DNA from: Tragulus kanchil
Taxonomy: Eukaryota; Chordata; Mammalia; Artiodactyla; Tragulidae
Direction of reading: 5' to 3'
Length of the DNA: 64,000 nt
Assembly (NCBI GenBank): GCA_022376925.1
Contig: JAIOJX010000005.1
Coordinates: 15,404,501-15,468,500 of the forward strand
Both the position numbers and the translations under genes were made by a program. Positions 25,031-36,535 of this stretch are shown in pieces (position 1 is the first letter of the stretch; every line of letters begins with the position of its first letter). Below the pieces are notes generated by a model. It did not search any database. It had not been told where the DNA came from and worked only from the letters and a program-made list of their open reading frames with translations.

Positions 25031-25218
25031 TTAAAAAAAAAGGCATAGAAACCCAACATTACTAAAGACAATATTTTGTTAGCTTCATATGTTCATTTTC
25101 TCAAAAGTCAGTTTATGACTAGGTAGTACTAACCATCTACAAATCTCCTATACTAACCACAACCTAGTAACCATATATCCAATCAATATATCTGAAAAGT
25201 TAATACATCCAAAAAAAA

Positions 25219-25376
25219 CTGCAACCCCATAGACGAGCCATGGAATTCCCCAGGCAAGAATACTAGAAGGGGTAGCCTATCCCTTCTCCAGGGGATATTC
25301 CCAACCCAGGGATCGAACCCAGGTCTCCCACATAGCAGGCAAATTCTTTACCAGCTGAGCTACCAGGAAAGCCCAT
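25219..25376 (-). repeat. Bov-tA SINE, truncated, abutting BovB
   Basis: Minus-strand Bov-tA with gcaagaatactagaaggg, gggatcgaacccaggtctc and a head ending accaggaaagccc. BovB sequence follows directly. Confidence 0.8.
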
Positions 25377-25384
25377 CCAGTTAA

Positions 25385-25600
25385 CAGATAAGACCAAATA
25401 TTTTATCCTCTGCCACTCCCTTTTCCTTTTGCCTTCACTCCTGCCCAGCATCGAAGTCTTTTCCAAAGAGTTGGTGCTTCTCATAAAGTGGCCAAAAGCT
25501 TGTAGTTTGCAGACATATATTTGAGTCCACCCAACCAGCTGGAGGATGGAATGATGTTGACCTTTTCTGACGTCAATCAACTAAAGCTTGGATTCTGTTG
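25385..25600 (-). repeat. BovB fragment
   Basis: On the minus strand a short stretch encodes LQAFGHFMRSTNSLEKTSML and onwards, which matches the C-terminal part of BovB ORF2 seen also at 11462-12150. Interrupted at its lower end by the Bov-tA at 25219-25376. Confidence 0.7.
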
Positions 25601-25722
25601 ACCTTTACCCCAATTCTACGCTGCATTCTCCTAACTCAAGCCCCTTCATGAATATGCATGCACCACGCAAGCCCCTTCACCACATATGCCAGTACCCTGA
25701 GCTTAAAAACTCCTCTCTACTG

Positions 25723-26055
25723 GGGCTTCCCTGGCAGTTCAGTGATTAAGAGTTTGCCTGCCAATGCAGGAGACACGGGTTCGACCCCTGATCCGGGAAG
25801 ATCCCACAGGCTGTGGAGCAACGAAGCCCGTGAGTCACAACGATGGAGCCTGTGCTCTAGAGCCTCGGAGCCGCAACTGTGGAGCCCATGAGCCACAACT
25901 AATGAGCCCATGTGCCCTAGAGCCCGAGATCCACAACAAGAGAAGTCCAACAAGAAGCCTGCTCACCTCAACTAGAGAGTTGCCCCCTACTCCCTTCCAC
26001 TAGAGAAGAGCCTGCGGCAGCAGTGAAAACCAAGAATAGACAAAAATTTTTCTAA
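25723..26055 (+). mobile_element. CHR SINE, 5' half of a SINE pair
   Basis: Head gggcttccctggcagttcag, B-box ggttcgacccctg, classic CHR body to about 26055. An 11-base duplication aaaaactcctc lies at 25705-25715 on the left but on the right only at 26340-26350, after the next SINE. Confidence 0.85.
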
Positions 26056-26058
26056 AAA

Positions 26059-26338
26059 AGGCTTCTTTGGTGGCCCAGTGGGTAAAGGGTCTGCCTGGCA
26101 GTGCAAGGGGTGCTGGTTCAATCCCTGACCAGGGAAGATCCCACGTGCTGCGGAGCGGCTGGACCAGTGTGTTCAATTACAAGCCAGTGCTCTGGAGCAC
26201 ATGCGCCCAGAGGTGGAGCTCTGTAGTGAGAGAGGCCATGGTGATGCGAGGCCCACACAGGCCAAAGAATAAAGATGGATGAAAATAAATGGGGAAAAAA
26301 ATCAATGAAAGAGGCCAAAATTTAATAATAATAAAAAA
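26059..26338 (+). mobile_element. CHR-derived SINE, new-type subfamily (short form)
   Basis: Head ggcttctttggtggcccagt, then the diagnostic ctggcagtgcaaggggtgct and gcggagcggctggaccagtg, body as in the long form, but ending gatggatgaaaataaat without the aagtggcccgcc extension. More diverged and so probably older. Immediately downstream of a CHR SINE. Confidence 0.8.
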
Positions 26339-26489
26339 CAAAAACTCCTCAGTATTTCTATGCAGGAACACAGCCCTGGAAAAGATCCCTTGATGTCCTC
26401 CTTATCAGCTACAAGCAATAAATCCTTCTCCTGCTCTCTCCTGACTGTCTTTTGGCTTAACACCCACCGAGAAGTGAACACAGTCTTTG

Positions 26490-26640
26490 GGGTAACTAAT
26501 TCTCACAGTCCCTATTATTCCCATTTTACTGGAGAGGAAGCCCACGCATGAGGGGGTTAAAGGATTTGCCAAACATTTCCCAGCTAGTAAGTTGCACAGT
26601 CGTTTCAAACATAAGCAGTCTGTCCCCCCAAGCCCTCTCA
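26490..26640 (-). repeat. MIR fragment
   Basis: Reverse MIR core visible: attattcccattttactgga, ggttaaaggatttgcc and ccagctagtaagttgcaca. Ancient and non-coding. Confidence 0.65.
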
Positions 26641-26905
26641 AGGTCTCTTGACCCCCACCTCATTCCGTGACAATACTTGAGAGTGTCTCACAAAACCAAT
26701 TATTGACACCCAATGGATGGTCACAGAACTGAGCAACTAAACTGAACTGAATGGATGGCCACAGAAACACACAACAGGCAAATACAAGATTTCCGTTCAC
26801 TGAGTAAAAGTGCTGGCTCAAATACAAAGCAATTCACATACTTCAGAACATTTAAACTTTAGGCTAATTTTTACATAGACGGGTGAGGTTATTCCAATGT
26901 GTGCT

Positions 26906-27462
26906 GTGCTTAGTCGCTCAGTCATGCTCGACTCTTTCCGACCCCATGGACTCTAGCCTGCCAAGCTCCTCTGTCCATGGGGATTCTCCAGACAAGAATA
27001 CTGGAGGGCTTCCCTGGTGGTCCAGTGGGTAAGGACACCACCTTGCAGTGCAAGGGGCGCCAGTTCGATCCCTGGCCTGGGAAGATCTCACGTGCCGCGG
27101 AGCGGCTGGACCCATGTGTCCAATGACCGAGCCGGAGCTCTGGGGCACATGCGCCCAGAGCCATCGCTCTGCGACGACAGAGGCCACTGTGATGGGAGGC
27201 CCACAGGAGCCAAAGAACAAAGACGGATGAAAATAGAGAAATGGAAGACCAATAGAAGTGGCCCGCCCGTCCCCCTCCCTCCCCACCCCATTCCCCAAAA
27301 AGGATAAAAATAAAATAAATGTTAAAAAAAAAAAAACAAAGAATACTGGTGTGGGTTGTGAAACCCTCCTCCAGGGGATCTTCCCAACCCAGGGATTAAA
27401 CCCAGGTTTCCTGCATTGCAGGTGGATTCTTTACCATCTGAGCCACTAGGGAAGCTCTATTT
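26906..27462 (-). repeat. Bov-tA SINE, interrupted
   Basis: Minus-strand Bov-tA: cttagtcgctcagtcatgct at 26910, then accccatggactctagcctg, cut after aagaatactggag (27006), resuming after 27336 to the head at about 27455 (gagccactagggaagc). Split by a new-type SINE. Confidence 0.88.
27007..27335 (+). mobile_element. CHR-derived SINE, new-type (long form), nested in Bov-tA
   Basis: Head ggcttccctggtggtccagt, aaggacaccaccttgcagtg, B-box gttcgatccc, middle tgtgtccaatgaccgagcc, 3' extension aagtggcccgcccgtccc. Target duplication acaagaatactggag / acaaagaatactggtg at 26992-27006 and 27336-27351. Same host position as the insertion at 3705. Confidence 0.88.
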
Positions 27463-28350
27463 CAATGTTTCAACTACAAAAGCAAAGATGTACCCTGCCT
27501 TTCAAAAAACTCAATTATACCCACAAACAGGGAAGACTCTTCATTCAATATTTAAAAGGAAAATGGGAGAAATTATTTCCACTGCCTAATTCACCACAAA
27601 ATAAAATGCATACTAAGCTGTCACATAGTCTGTAGAGAAGGGAATACTAATCTATCAAAGTCAGTAATACTTAAAGACTTAAAAAAAAAAAAACCCTGTT
27701 ACATTACCTTGCTATCGTTACCTATTTGTTACAGTAACTCAAGATCAAAAAAGCAGATGTTTAAAACTGGATAAGGCTGCTCAAATTTAACACCATTATC
27801 TCGATAAGTTTTCCCGCTCCTGCCACTCTCTGCCCTCCTGACTCAAAACATGACTCCTGAAACAAGTAATTTTAAGGATCTCAAGTAACTGTCTCCATTA
27901 TAATTTGTATAGTGAATACTAAACTTTAATTAAGTATATAAATAGAAGTCATTAAGGACAGAGAACACAAAACAAAAACCCTAACAGTGTGGTATCCAGT
28001 TTTAAAAAGGTCCGTTACAAGTTCAGCTCTGTGACACATTGGCCATGGAGCTGGGGTTACAGACTGGTGGGCACACAAAGCATCGATTCTGAGGACTTGT
28101 TTTATTAAACTACAAAATGTAAGTCTATTAAAGGCTTGTTAATCTGCCCAGCCAACCACATGAGGGTTTACTGGCCCTTCCAAAACTGGGGATAAATCTA
28201 TTTGGGGCTTGTAGCAGAATGCCCGTGAAGTTCAGCATGGTTTGCCCTTTCTGATTCCCCCCCCACTAACAGTTGTGGTTATTTCTGGTGGGTATTCAGT
28301 CTAGGGAGTGTCTCTTCTAGACAACACAGAGAGCCAACAGGAAAGCTTCC
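27463..28350. other. unassigned intronic sequence
   Basis: AT-rich, A-run at 27681. No gene, RNA or confident repeat family was recognised. Confidence 0.5.
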
Positions 28351-28565
28351 CTTTCCTCAAAGTCTTCCTTCCTGTCCCATCTTCAAAAAAGAAAAAAAAC
28401 TTCTTCCCTCAAGGGACCTGCACACAGTGGCTTTCCTCAAGTGTCTCCTAACAGCAGCAAAGCTTATTGCATACCGACAGAGCCGATCTGAAAGGACCAG
28501 ACAGAATCAATAACTCCACTCTTGCTTTCAAAAGAATGGCTAAGAGAACACAGACCAGAGGGGAT

Positions 28566-28640
28566 ACACACATACATACACACACACACTGTGTGTGTAT
28601 GTCTCTCTCTCTCTCTCTCTCTTTATCTCTCTCTATCTCC
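28566..28640. repeat. composite microsatellite (CA, TG, TC)
   Basis: (CA/CATA) run, then (TG)n, then a (TC)n run with TTTATC interruptions. The adjoining CA and TG runs form an inverted repeat. Copy at 29709-29783 in duplication 8. Confidence 0.9.
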
Positions 28641-29286
28641 TATTAGCCAGAATTCATCTCACAATGGAAGGTAAGAAGCCCTGGGGATTCACCATACTTT
28701 GGGTAGGATGACAACAGAATCTTCACAAACAAAACAAGCTGCCCAAGGAAGTTTGAGGCTAACAGTCTCTCTGGAAATGTCATTTCTCCACCACCACCCC
28801 GCCCACATCCATACTTATCACATAAAACAGCTGTCTGCCTGTAAGAACAGCTTAAAAATCACTGGTTCCCCCAACAGAACACAACTGTACAAGATAAAAA
28901 TTAATTGAAAAGTCCAAGTCAGAAGATTTATAACACCCTGCGGACACACATAAAAGCTGCTGTCTGGGCTGAGACAAGAGGCTCGAAGAAAGTCTGCGAA
29001 GAACCCAGGCTCCCTGGCTGGCTGATACCGCCTTCCACTCTCTGGAGCGAGTGGCTGGCTTCTTTCACTTGACACCTTCATCCATTCTCACATCAGCTAC
29101 TGCCGGCAAACCGAGCCTCCCAAGTACGGTGACCCTTTGTCCCTGGCTTTTCCTAACACTCTGACAAGAAGTAAATGATAACCCCAATGCACTTCAGCTG
29201 CTAAAAATGTCACCTATTATGTGACTCAACTCTACGTGTAAGTATGGTTGAGATAAATCTCAATTTTAAAGCTTAAAAAAACCTTA

Positions 29287-29496
29287 CAGTACTTTCCTCG
29301 TGGGACAGTGGATAAGAATCCATCCATCCGATGCGGGTGACATGGGTTCAATCCTGATCCCGGAATATCCACACATGCCTTGGAACCTGTGTGCCACAAC
29401 TACTGAACCCGTGCACCCTAGAGCCAGCAAGTTGCAAATACGGAGCCCGTCTGCCTAGATCTGCAACAAGAGAAGCCACTGCAATGAGAAGCCCAT
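29287..29496 (+). repeat. CHR SINE, cut by the assembly junction
   Basis: Diverged CHR (agtggataagaatccatcca, ggttcaatcctgatccc, ctgcaacaagagaagcc) ending at the duplication 8 junction. The full element is the copy at 30430-30740. Confidence 0.7.
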
Positions 29497-30429
29497 TCCC
29501 CAAAGTCTTCCTTCCTGTCCCATCTTCAAAAAAGAAAAAAAACTTCTTCCCTCAAGGGACCTGCACACAGTGGCTTTCCTCAAGTGTCTCCTAACAGCAG
29601 CAAAGCTTATTGCATACCGACAGAGCCGATCTGAAAGGACCAGACAGAATCAATAACTCCACTCTTGCTTTCAAAAGAATGGCTAAGAGAACACAGACCA
29701 GAGGGGATACACACATACATACACACACACACTGTGTGTGTATGTCTCTCTCTCTCTCTCTCTCTTTATCTCTCTCTATCTCCTATTAGCCAGAATTCAT
29801 CTCACAATGGAAGGTAAGAAGCCCTGGGGATTCACCATACTTTGGGTAGGATGACAACAGAATCTTCACAAACAAAACAAGCTGCCCAAGGAAGTTTGAG
29901 GCTAACAGTCTCTCTGGAAATGTCATTTCTCCACCACCACCCCGCCCACATCCATACTTATCACATAAAACAGCTGTCTGCCTGTAAGAACAGCTTAAAA
30001 ATCACTGGTTCCCCCAACAGAACACAACTGTACAAGATAAAAATTAATTGAAAAGTCCAAGTCAGAAGATTTATAACACCCTGCGGACACACATAAAAGC
30101 TGCTGTCTGGGCTGAGACAAGAGGCTCGAAGAAAGTCTGCGAAGAACCCAGGCTCCCTGGCTGGCTGATACCGCCTTCCACTCTCTGGAGCGAGTGGCTG
30201 GCTTCTTTCACTTGACACCTTCATCCATTCTCACATCAGCTACTGCCGGCAAACCGAGCCTCCCAAGTACGGTGACCCTTTGTCCCTGGCTTTTCCTAAC
30301 ACTCTGACAAGAAGTAAATGATAACCCCAATGCACTTCAGCTGCTAAAAATGTCACCTATTATGTGACTCAACTCTACGTGTAAGTATGGTTGAGATAAA
30401 TCTCAATTTTAAAGCTTAAAAAAACCTTA

Positions 30430-30740
30430 CAGTACTTTCCTCGTGGGACAGTGGATAAGAATCCATCCATCCGATGCGGGTGACATGGGTTCAATCCCTG
30501 ATCCCGGAATATCCCACACATGCCTTGGAACCTGTGTGCCACAACTACTGAACCCGTGCACCCTAGAGCCAGCAAGTTGCAAATACGGAGCCCGTCTGCC
30601 TAGATCTTATGCTCTGCAACAAGAGAAGCCACTGCAATGAGAAGCCCACACACCTCGACTAGAGAGTAGCCCCTACCCCTTTCCACAACAGGAGAAAGCC
30701 CACATGCAGCAAGGAAGACCCAGTGCAACCAAAAAAACCA
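30430..30740 (+). repeat. CHR SINE
   Basis: Complete version of the preceding element, ending ggaagacccagtgcaacc and an A-rich tail. A weak duplication, aaccttacag / gaacttacag, flanks it. Confidence 0.75.
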
Positions 30741-30749
30741 AAAGAACTT

Positions 30750-31283
30750 ACAGATGACCTAGTTTAGCCTGCAGTTTGACAGATGAAGACACTCAGATGG
30801 AAAAGGACTCACGGCTAGCGCAAAGGATATAGACCAGGTTAGTGGCGGGACCAGGCAGCAGCCAGACTTCCCATCCAGCCACCACGCCATGCTGACCCTC
30901 CACACAGGAGGGGTGCGGGGCATTTGGCGGTGGTGCAGGAGCTGAGGTTGGCACTACCACACAGTTTCAGGGCCTGAGGCAGGGAACTGTGGTCCACAGG
31001 CCACCAGAAAGAAGAAAAGCCTGTGCTTCCCAAGCAGTCAGGTGAAAGGATCGGCTGAATGACACGCATGTATCTGCATCTAGATAACTGAGGTAATTCC
31101 TTCCCCAGCTGCTACAACTCCAAGTAAAAAAAAAAAAAAACAAACAAACGAAAAGAGGCATTTTGATGAAATACACCTGGTTTGAGAATAGGAGGCTTTT
31201 TTTTTTTAAATGCAACAGAATTTAACTTTATGAAGCTTAACTTTCATAATAATACATATCCTTGGCACAGGAAGACATTATTA
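30750..31283. other. unassigned intronic sequence
   Basis: A MIR-like trace near 30765-30860 (gatgaagacactcag then ggactcacggctag) is too weak to name. A-run at 31126 and T-run at 31198. No gene. Confidence 0.45.
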
Positions 31284-31494
31284 AAGTTCCATAAGGTGCC
31301 TTAATGGGAAAAACACTTACCTTCATATGGTAAATAAGGGCAAATAAGGCTGATGGCATGAGGTGTTCAGGCTTCATTTTTGAGAACGTTAATAGTTATG
31401 AGAATTTGCATTCACGATCACAATCAAAGCAGTGAATTAAATCAAAGGACAACCTGGGAAACTGGGCTTTAAAACCTAGTTTATTAAACTCGAC

Positions 31495-31885
31495 CAGCGC
31501 TTGTCAACCTTGGCTACACGGGAGAATCAGCTGCCTACCGTGTGAGTTAACCACCTCAAACACTCAACCAGGTCAAGCCCTCTGATGACCACAGCTGCAG
31601 ATTTCTAGTCTTCAGAATGAGATCCCTGACACTGTGGAGCAGAGACAAGTCATATCTACTTTGTCTGATTTCGTGACCCTCAGAATTCAGGGACATTCAA
31701 AAATGTTTTCAGACCACTAACACTGGAATTGATGTGTAAGCAATACCAGTAACTGGGACACCTGGGAAGTGTTCAAAAGTCCCAGTGCCAAAGGTGCACT
31801 TCAGCCCCATGAACCCAGAAGCACTAGGGGTTGGACCCAGGTATCAATTTTTAAAGCACTCCAATGTTGTTGAAAACCAGAAGCA
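31495..31885 (+). repeat. MER5-like DNA-transposon remnant, split
   Basis: Left part cttgtcaaccttggctacac with ggagaatcagctgcc. The right part begins acctgggaagtgttcaaaag, has gggttggacccaggtatcaa, and ends ttgttgaaaaccag. Together they match the non-autonomous hAT element MER5A. Copy at about 32594-32984. Confidence 0.6.
31540..31758 (+). repeat. MaLR (MLT1-like) LTR fragment inside the MER5-like element
   Basis: Shows the 3' part of a MaLR LTR: gatgaccacagctgcagatt, gacactgtggagcagagaca, and the end agcaataccagtaactggga. An old solo-LTR remnant, no coding capacity. Confidence 0.5.
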
Positions 31886-33351
31886 ATTCAAGTTATCTGC
31901 TTGTCTCTAACTAGATTTTTCTAGAAGAATCCAAGTGGTAGAATGACAAACTGGTTAGTTTGGTATCATTTTGAAAATTTTTCTCAGCCCAACAAGTATA
32001 TATATTTTAAAGTTAGCAATGCCCAAAAAGAGAATAGAAAAAAAATTCAACTAACATTTTTTTGCAATAGTAATACAAAAATAGGATCTTTCTATTTTTT
32101 TTCAACTTTTGTACTGAATACAACTAATGATCTTCATGACTGTGACTAAGAGGTGCTTAAGGCAGCCACTATCTTTAATTACAGCACTAATACATGCTCT
32201 TAAGAAAAAAAATTATTTCTATGGTTGGAAGATAAAAAGAAGAGGATTTGACAGAAACTTTTAATAATTGTTTAAAAACAACAAAGAAAATTTACAAAAT
32301 GCTTTTATGTGCTGGGTACTTTTGAATCTAGGCCCTGAAAATACAAAGATAAATCATATATAATCCTTGTCCTAAAATTTACAAGTTCCATAAGGTGCCT
32401 TAATGGGAAAAACACTTACCTTCATATGGTAAATAAGGGCAAATAAGGCTGATGGCATGAGGTGTTCAGGCTTCATTTTTGAGAACGTTAATAGTTATGA
32501 GAATTTGCATTCACGATCACAATCAAAGCAGTGAATTAAATCAAAGGACAACCTGGGAAACTGGGCTTTAAAACCTAGTTTATTAAACTCGACCAGCGCT
32601 TGTCAACCTTGGCTACACGGGAGAATCAGCTGCCTACCGTGTGAGTTAACCACCTCAAACACTCAACCAGGTCAAGCCCTCTGATGACCACAGCTGCAGA
32701 TTTCTAGTCTTCAGAATGAGATCCCTGACACTGTGGAGCAGAGACAAGTCATATCTACTTTGTCTGATTTCGTGACCCTCAGAATTCAGGGACATTCAAA
32801 AATGTTTTCAGACCACTAACACTGGAATTGATGTGTAAGCAATACCAGTAACTGGGACACCTGGGAAGTGTTCAAAAGTCCCAGTGCCAAAGGTGCACTT
32901 CAGCCCCATGAACCCAGAAGCACTAGGGGTTGGACCCAGGTATCAATTTTTAAAGCACTCCAATGTTGTTGAAAACCAGAAGCAATTCAAGTTATCTGCT
33001 TGTCTCTAACTAGATTTTTCTAGAAGAATCCAAGTGGTAGAATGACAAACTGGTTAGTTTGGTATCATTTTGAAAATTTTTCTCAGCCCAACAAGTATAT
33101 ATATTTTAAAGTTAGCAATGCCCAAAAAGAGAATAGAAAAAAAATTCAACTAACATTTTTTTGCAATAGTAATACAAAAATAGGATCTTTCTATTTTTTT
33201 TCAACTTTTGTACTGAATACAACTAATGATCTTCATGACTGTGACTAAGAGGTGCTTAAGGCAGCCACTATCTTTAATTACAGCACTAATACATGCTCTT
33301 AAGAAAAAAAATTATTTCTATGGTTGGAAGATAAAAAGAAGAGGGATTTGA

Positions 33352-35572
33352 CAGAAACTTTTAATAATTGTTTAAAAAACAACAAAGAAAATTTACAAAA
33401 TGCTTTTTATGTGCTGGGTACTTTTGAATCTAGGCCCTGAAAATACAAAGATAAATCATATATAATCCTTGTCCTAGAGAAAGCCCAAAATCTATATATT
33501 TGAGAAAAGCCTTTAACATGAAAGACAGACACCAACATTAACAAAACTATGCACTTTTAAAAAAAAGAAGAAAGAGAATGCCTATTACACAGAGGAAAGT
33601 TGGTTAATGTCTTCAGAAAGAAAATGCCCAAACCAGAAAACAGCATAGGATGCTAATTTTTTTTTTTTAAGTCTAAAAGCGTTCTTGGACATTAAAAATA
33701 TGATATCAGGAAAAAAAATTAAACATAAAGTTTGGAAGAAAAGTGGATGAAATCTCCCCAGAAGGTAGAACAAAAACAATAGATGAAAAACAGACAGGAA
33801 AAATAATTAGTTAACGAGTTCAGGAAATCCCACGTCCAAATAAGTGTTCCAGAAAAGAACAGAGTAAATAAAAAGAGAGTGTTTGCTAATGAATTCATTC
33901 ACTTTTTTCAGAACTGAAGGATACATGTTTCCAGGTCCAAAAGGCCCACCAACTCTGATTTTACAAAAACGGGGAAGAAAGAATATTCTGAAAGAATTCA
34001 GAAAGGAAAAATCAAGGTCATGTCTTAAGGACTGGAAATCCAAATAGCTTCAGACTTCTCAAGCGAAACACTGGAAGCTACAAGACATTAAAGAAACCAA
34101 TATATTTTCATACCCATCCAGACAATGAACGAGCTAAGTGGATGGAATGAAGATATTTTCAGGGTTTCAACAACCTTCACCTCCCAAAATCCTTTCTGGG
34201 AAAGCAACCAATGGATATGCTCTGCAAAACTGATGCTGGAAACCAAGAGAGACACAGAAGGAAAAGAGATTCCACACAGAAGAGAGTCTATGAAGGGAAT
34301 TCTGAGAATGCTGTGGCAGGAAGCCCCAGGACGACAGCTTCCTCAGGCAGGGAAGGCTGCCAGCTCACTAAAGAACATGTCAGAAGGGTCCGGGAGACAT
34401 GTCTTGAAGAAGATGAAATCAGGACACTACTTGATATAGTCCATTGTCTCAGAAGGAGATACAGAAACTTTTAATAATTGTTTAAAAAACAACAAAGAAA
34501 ATTTACAAAATGCTTTTTATGTGCTGGGTACTTTTGAATCTAGGCCCTGAAAATACAAAGATAAATCATATATAATCCTTGTCCTAGAGAAAGCCCAAAA
34601 TCTATATATTTGAGAAAAGCCTTTAACATGAAAGACAGACACCAACATTAACAAAACTATGCACTTTTAAAAAAAAGAAGAAAGAGAATGCCTATTACAC
34701 AGAGGAAAGTTGGTTAATGTCTTCAGAAAGAAAATGCCCAAACCAGAAAACAGCATAGGATGCTAATTTTTTTTTTTTAAGTCTAAAAGCGTTCTTGGAC
34801 ATTAAAAATATGATATCAGGAAAAAAAATTAAACATAAAGTTTGGAAGAAAAGTGGATGAAATCTCCCCAGAAGGTAGAACAAAAACAATAGATGAAAAA
34901 CAGACAGGAAAAATAATTAGTTAACGAGTTCAGGAAATCCCATGTCCAAATAAGTGTTCCAGAAAAGAACAGAGTAAATAAAAAGAGAGTGTTTGCTAAT
35001 GAATTCATTCACTTTTTTCAGAACTGAAGGATACATGTTTCCAGGTCCAAAAGGCCCACCAACTCTGATTTTACAAAAACGGGGAAGAAAGAATATTCTG
35101 AAAGAATTCAGAAAGGAAAAATCAAGGTCATGTCTTAAGGACTGGAAATCCAAATAGCTTCAGACTTCTCAAGCGAAACACTGGAAGCTACAAGACATTA
35201 AAGAAACCAATATATTTTCATACCCATCCAGACAATGAACGAGCTAAGTGGATGGAATGAAGATATTTTCAGGGTTTCAACAACCTTCACCTCCCAAAAT
35301 CCTTTCTGGGAAAGCAACCAATGGATATGCTCTGCAAAACTGATGCTGGAAACCAAGAGAGACACAGAAGGAAAAGAGATTCCACACAGAAGAGAGTCTA
35401 TGAAGGGAATTCTGAGAATGCTGTGGCAGGAAGCCCCAGGACGACAGCTTCCTCAGGCAGGGAAGGCTGCCAGCTCACTAAAGAACATGTCAGAAGGGTC
35501 CGGGAGACATGTCTTGAAGAAGATGAAATCAGGACACTACTTGATATAGTCCATTGTCTCAGAAGGAGATAC
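33352..35572. repeat. direct duplication pair 10 (offset 1110)
   Basis: 33352-34461 and 34462-35572. Overlaps pair 9, so the segment starting cagaaacttttaataattg is present three times (about 32263, 33352, 34462). A substitution lies at 33831/34941 (c/t). Confidence 0.93.
33480..35572 (+). repeat. L1M-derived segment (probable)
   Basis: Phrases such as cttcagacttctcaagcgaa, cactggaagctacaagacat, ttcacctcccaaaatccttt and aggacgacagcttcctcagg follow a pattern known from old L1-related repeats. A 104-codon plus-strand frame at 34125-34439 (and 35235-35549) is read from this repeat and is not a gene. Confidence 0.45.
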
Positions 35573-35607
35573 AAGCAAGGGACAGATAATTTAAATGTCG
35601 AATAAGG

Positions 35608-35983
35608 GGCTTCCCTGGTAGCTCAGTGGTTAAGAGTTTGCCTGCCAATGCAGGAGACACAAGTTCAATCCCTGGTCTGGAAAGATCCCACACGCGGAGG
35701 AGCAACTGAGCCTGTGAGCTACAACTATGGAGCCTATGCTCCAGAACCTCGGAGCCACAACTAGTGAGCCCATGTGCAACAACGACTGAAGCCCGTGTGC
35801 CCTAGAGCCCGAGTATCCACAACAAGAGAAGTCACTGCACCAAGAAGCCTGCTCACCTCCACTAGAGAGGAGCCCCCACTCCCTGCAACTAGAGAGGAGC
35901 CCCCACTCGCTGCAACTAGAGAAGAGCCTGTGGCAGCAGTGAAAACCCAGAAGAGCCAAAAATAATGATTTCATTAATCTTAA
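35608..35983 (+). mobile_element. CHR SINE, full length
   Basis: Head ggcttccctggtagctcagt, classic body with a repeated block of about 28 bases (two tandem agagaggagcccccactc units at 35866-35912). Target duplication aaatgtcgaataagg / aaatgtcgaatgagg at 35593-35607 and 35984-35998. Confidence 0.87.
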
Positions 35984-36276
35984 AAATGTCGAATGAGGAT
36001 TTGTACGTTAAAAAAAAGAGGTAAATTAGAAAAGAAGGGAAAAAAATAAAAACAGTTATTAACTGGAGGAGAAACAAAAGCTTTTGTGTGATAGGGAAAA
36101 GAAATCATAAATCTCAACTGGAAACAATGTTCTATACAGTCATATAAATAGTGGAAACACTAAACACTGATAAATTATGTAATTATATTGGGAAAACGGG
36201 GGACGGGAGAATTGGGGGATGGGGTGAGAATAAGGCACAGAAGGAGAGAAAAGAGAATAAATTAAAAACTAGTACT

Positions 36277-36535
36277 GGGCTTCCCTGGTGGTCCGGTGGG
36301 TGCAGGGGGGCACTGATTCGATCCCTGGCCCGGGAGGATCCTGCGTGCCGCCGAGCGGCTGGACCAGTGAGTCCAATTACCAGCCAGCGCTCTGGAGCAC
36401 ATGAGCCCTAAGCCAGTGCCCTGCAATGAGAGAGGCCACTACAATGGGAGACCCACACAGGTCAAAGAATAAAGACGGATGAAAATAAATAAATTTAAAA
36501 AATAAAATAAAAGATGCCAAAAATTGACAACAACA
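36277..36535 (+). mobile_element. CHR-derived SINE, new-type (short form), head deletion
   Basis: Head gggcttccctggtggtccgg directly followed by gggtgcaggggggcactg, so the aaggacaccgccttgcag segment is missing. Ends gacggatgaaaataaataaa without the long-form extension. Target duplication aaaaactagtact at 36264-36276 and 36537-36549. Confidence 0.85.

Larger units (their letters stand above)
28358..30640. repeat. direct duplication pair 8 (offset 1143)
   Basis: 28358-29500 and 29501-30640. The end of the first copy has lost bases relative to the second: atcctgatcc against atccctgatcc, tatccacac against tatcccacac, and a missing 8 bases near 29458. Errors pile up at the junction. Confidence 0.92.
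31284..33475. repeat. direct duplication pair 9 (offset 1099)
   Basis: 31284-32382 and 32383-33475. Near the end of the first copy three homopolymers are one base short (gaagagg, ttaaaaac, gctttta against gaagaggg, ttaaaaaac, gcttttta). Confidence 0.93.

Noticed and set aside
26918..27298. 126-codon minus-strand frame
   Set aside because: Antisense of the nested SINE and of Bov-tA.
34125..34439. 104-codon frame, present twice
   Set aside because: The second copy is duplication 10, and the sequence fits an old L1-related repeat.
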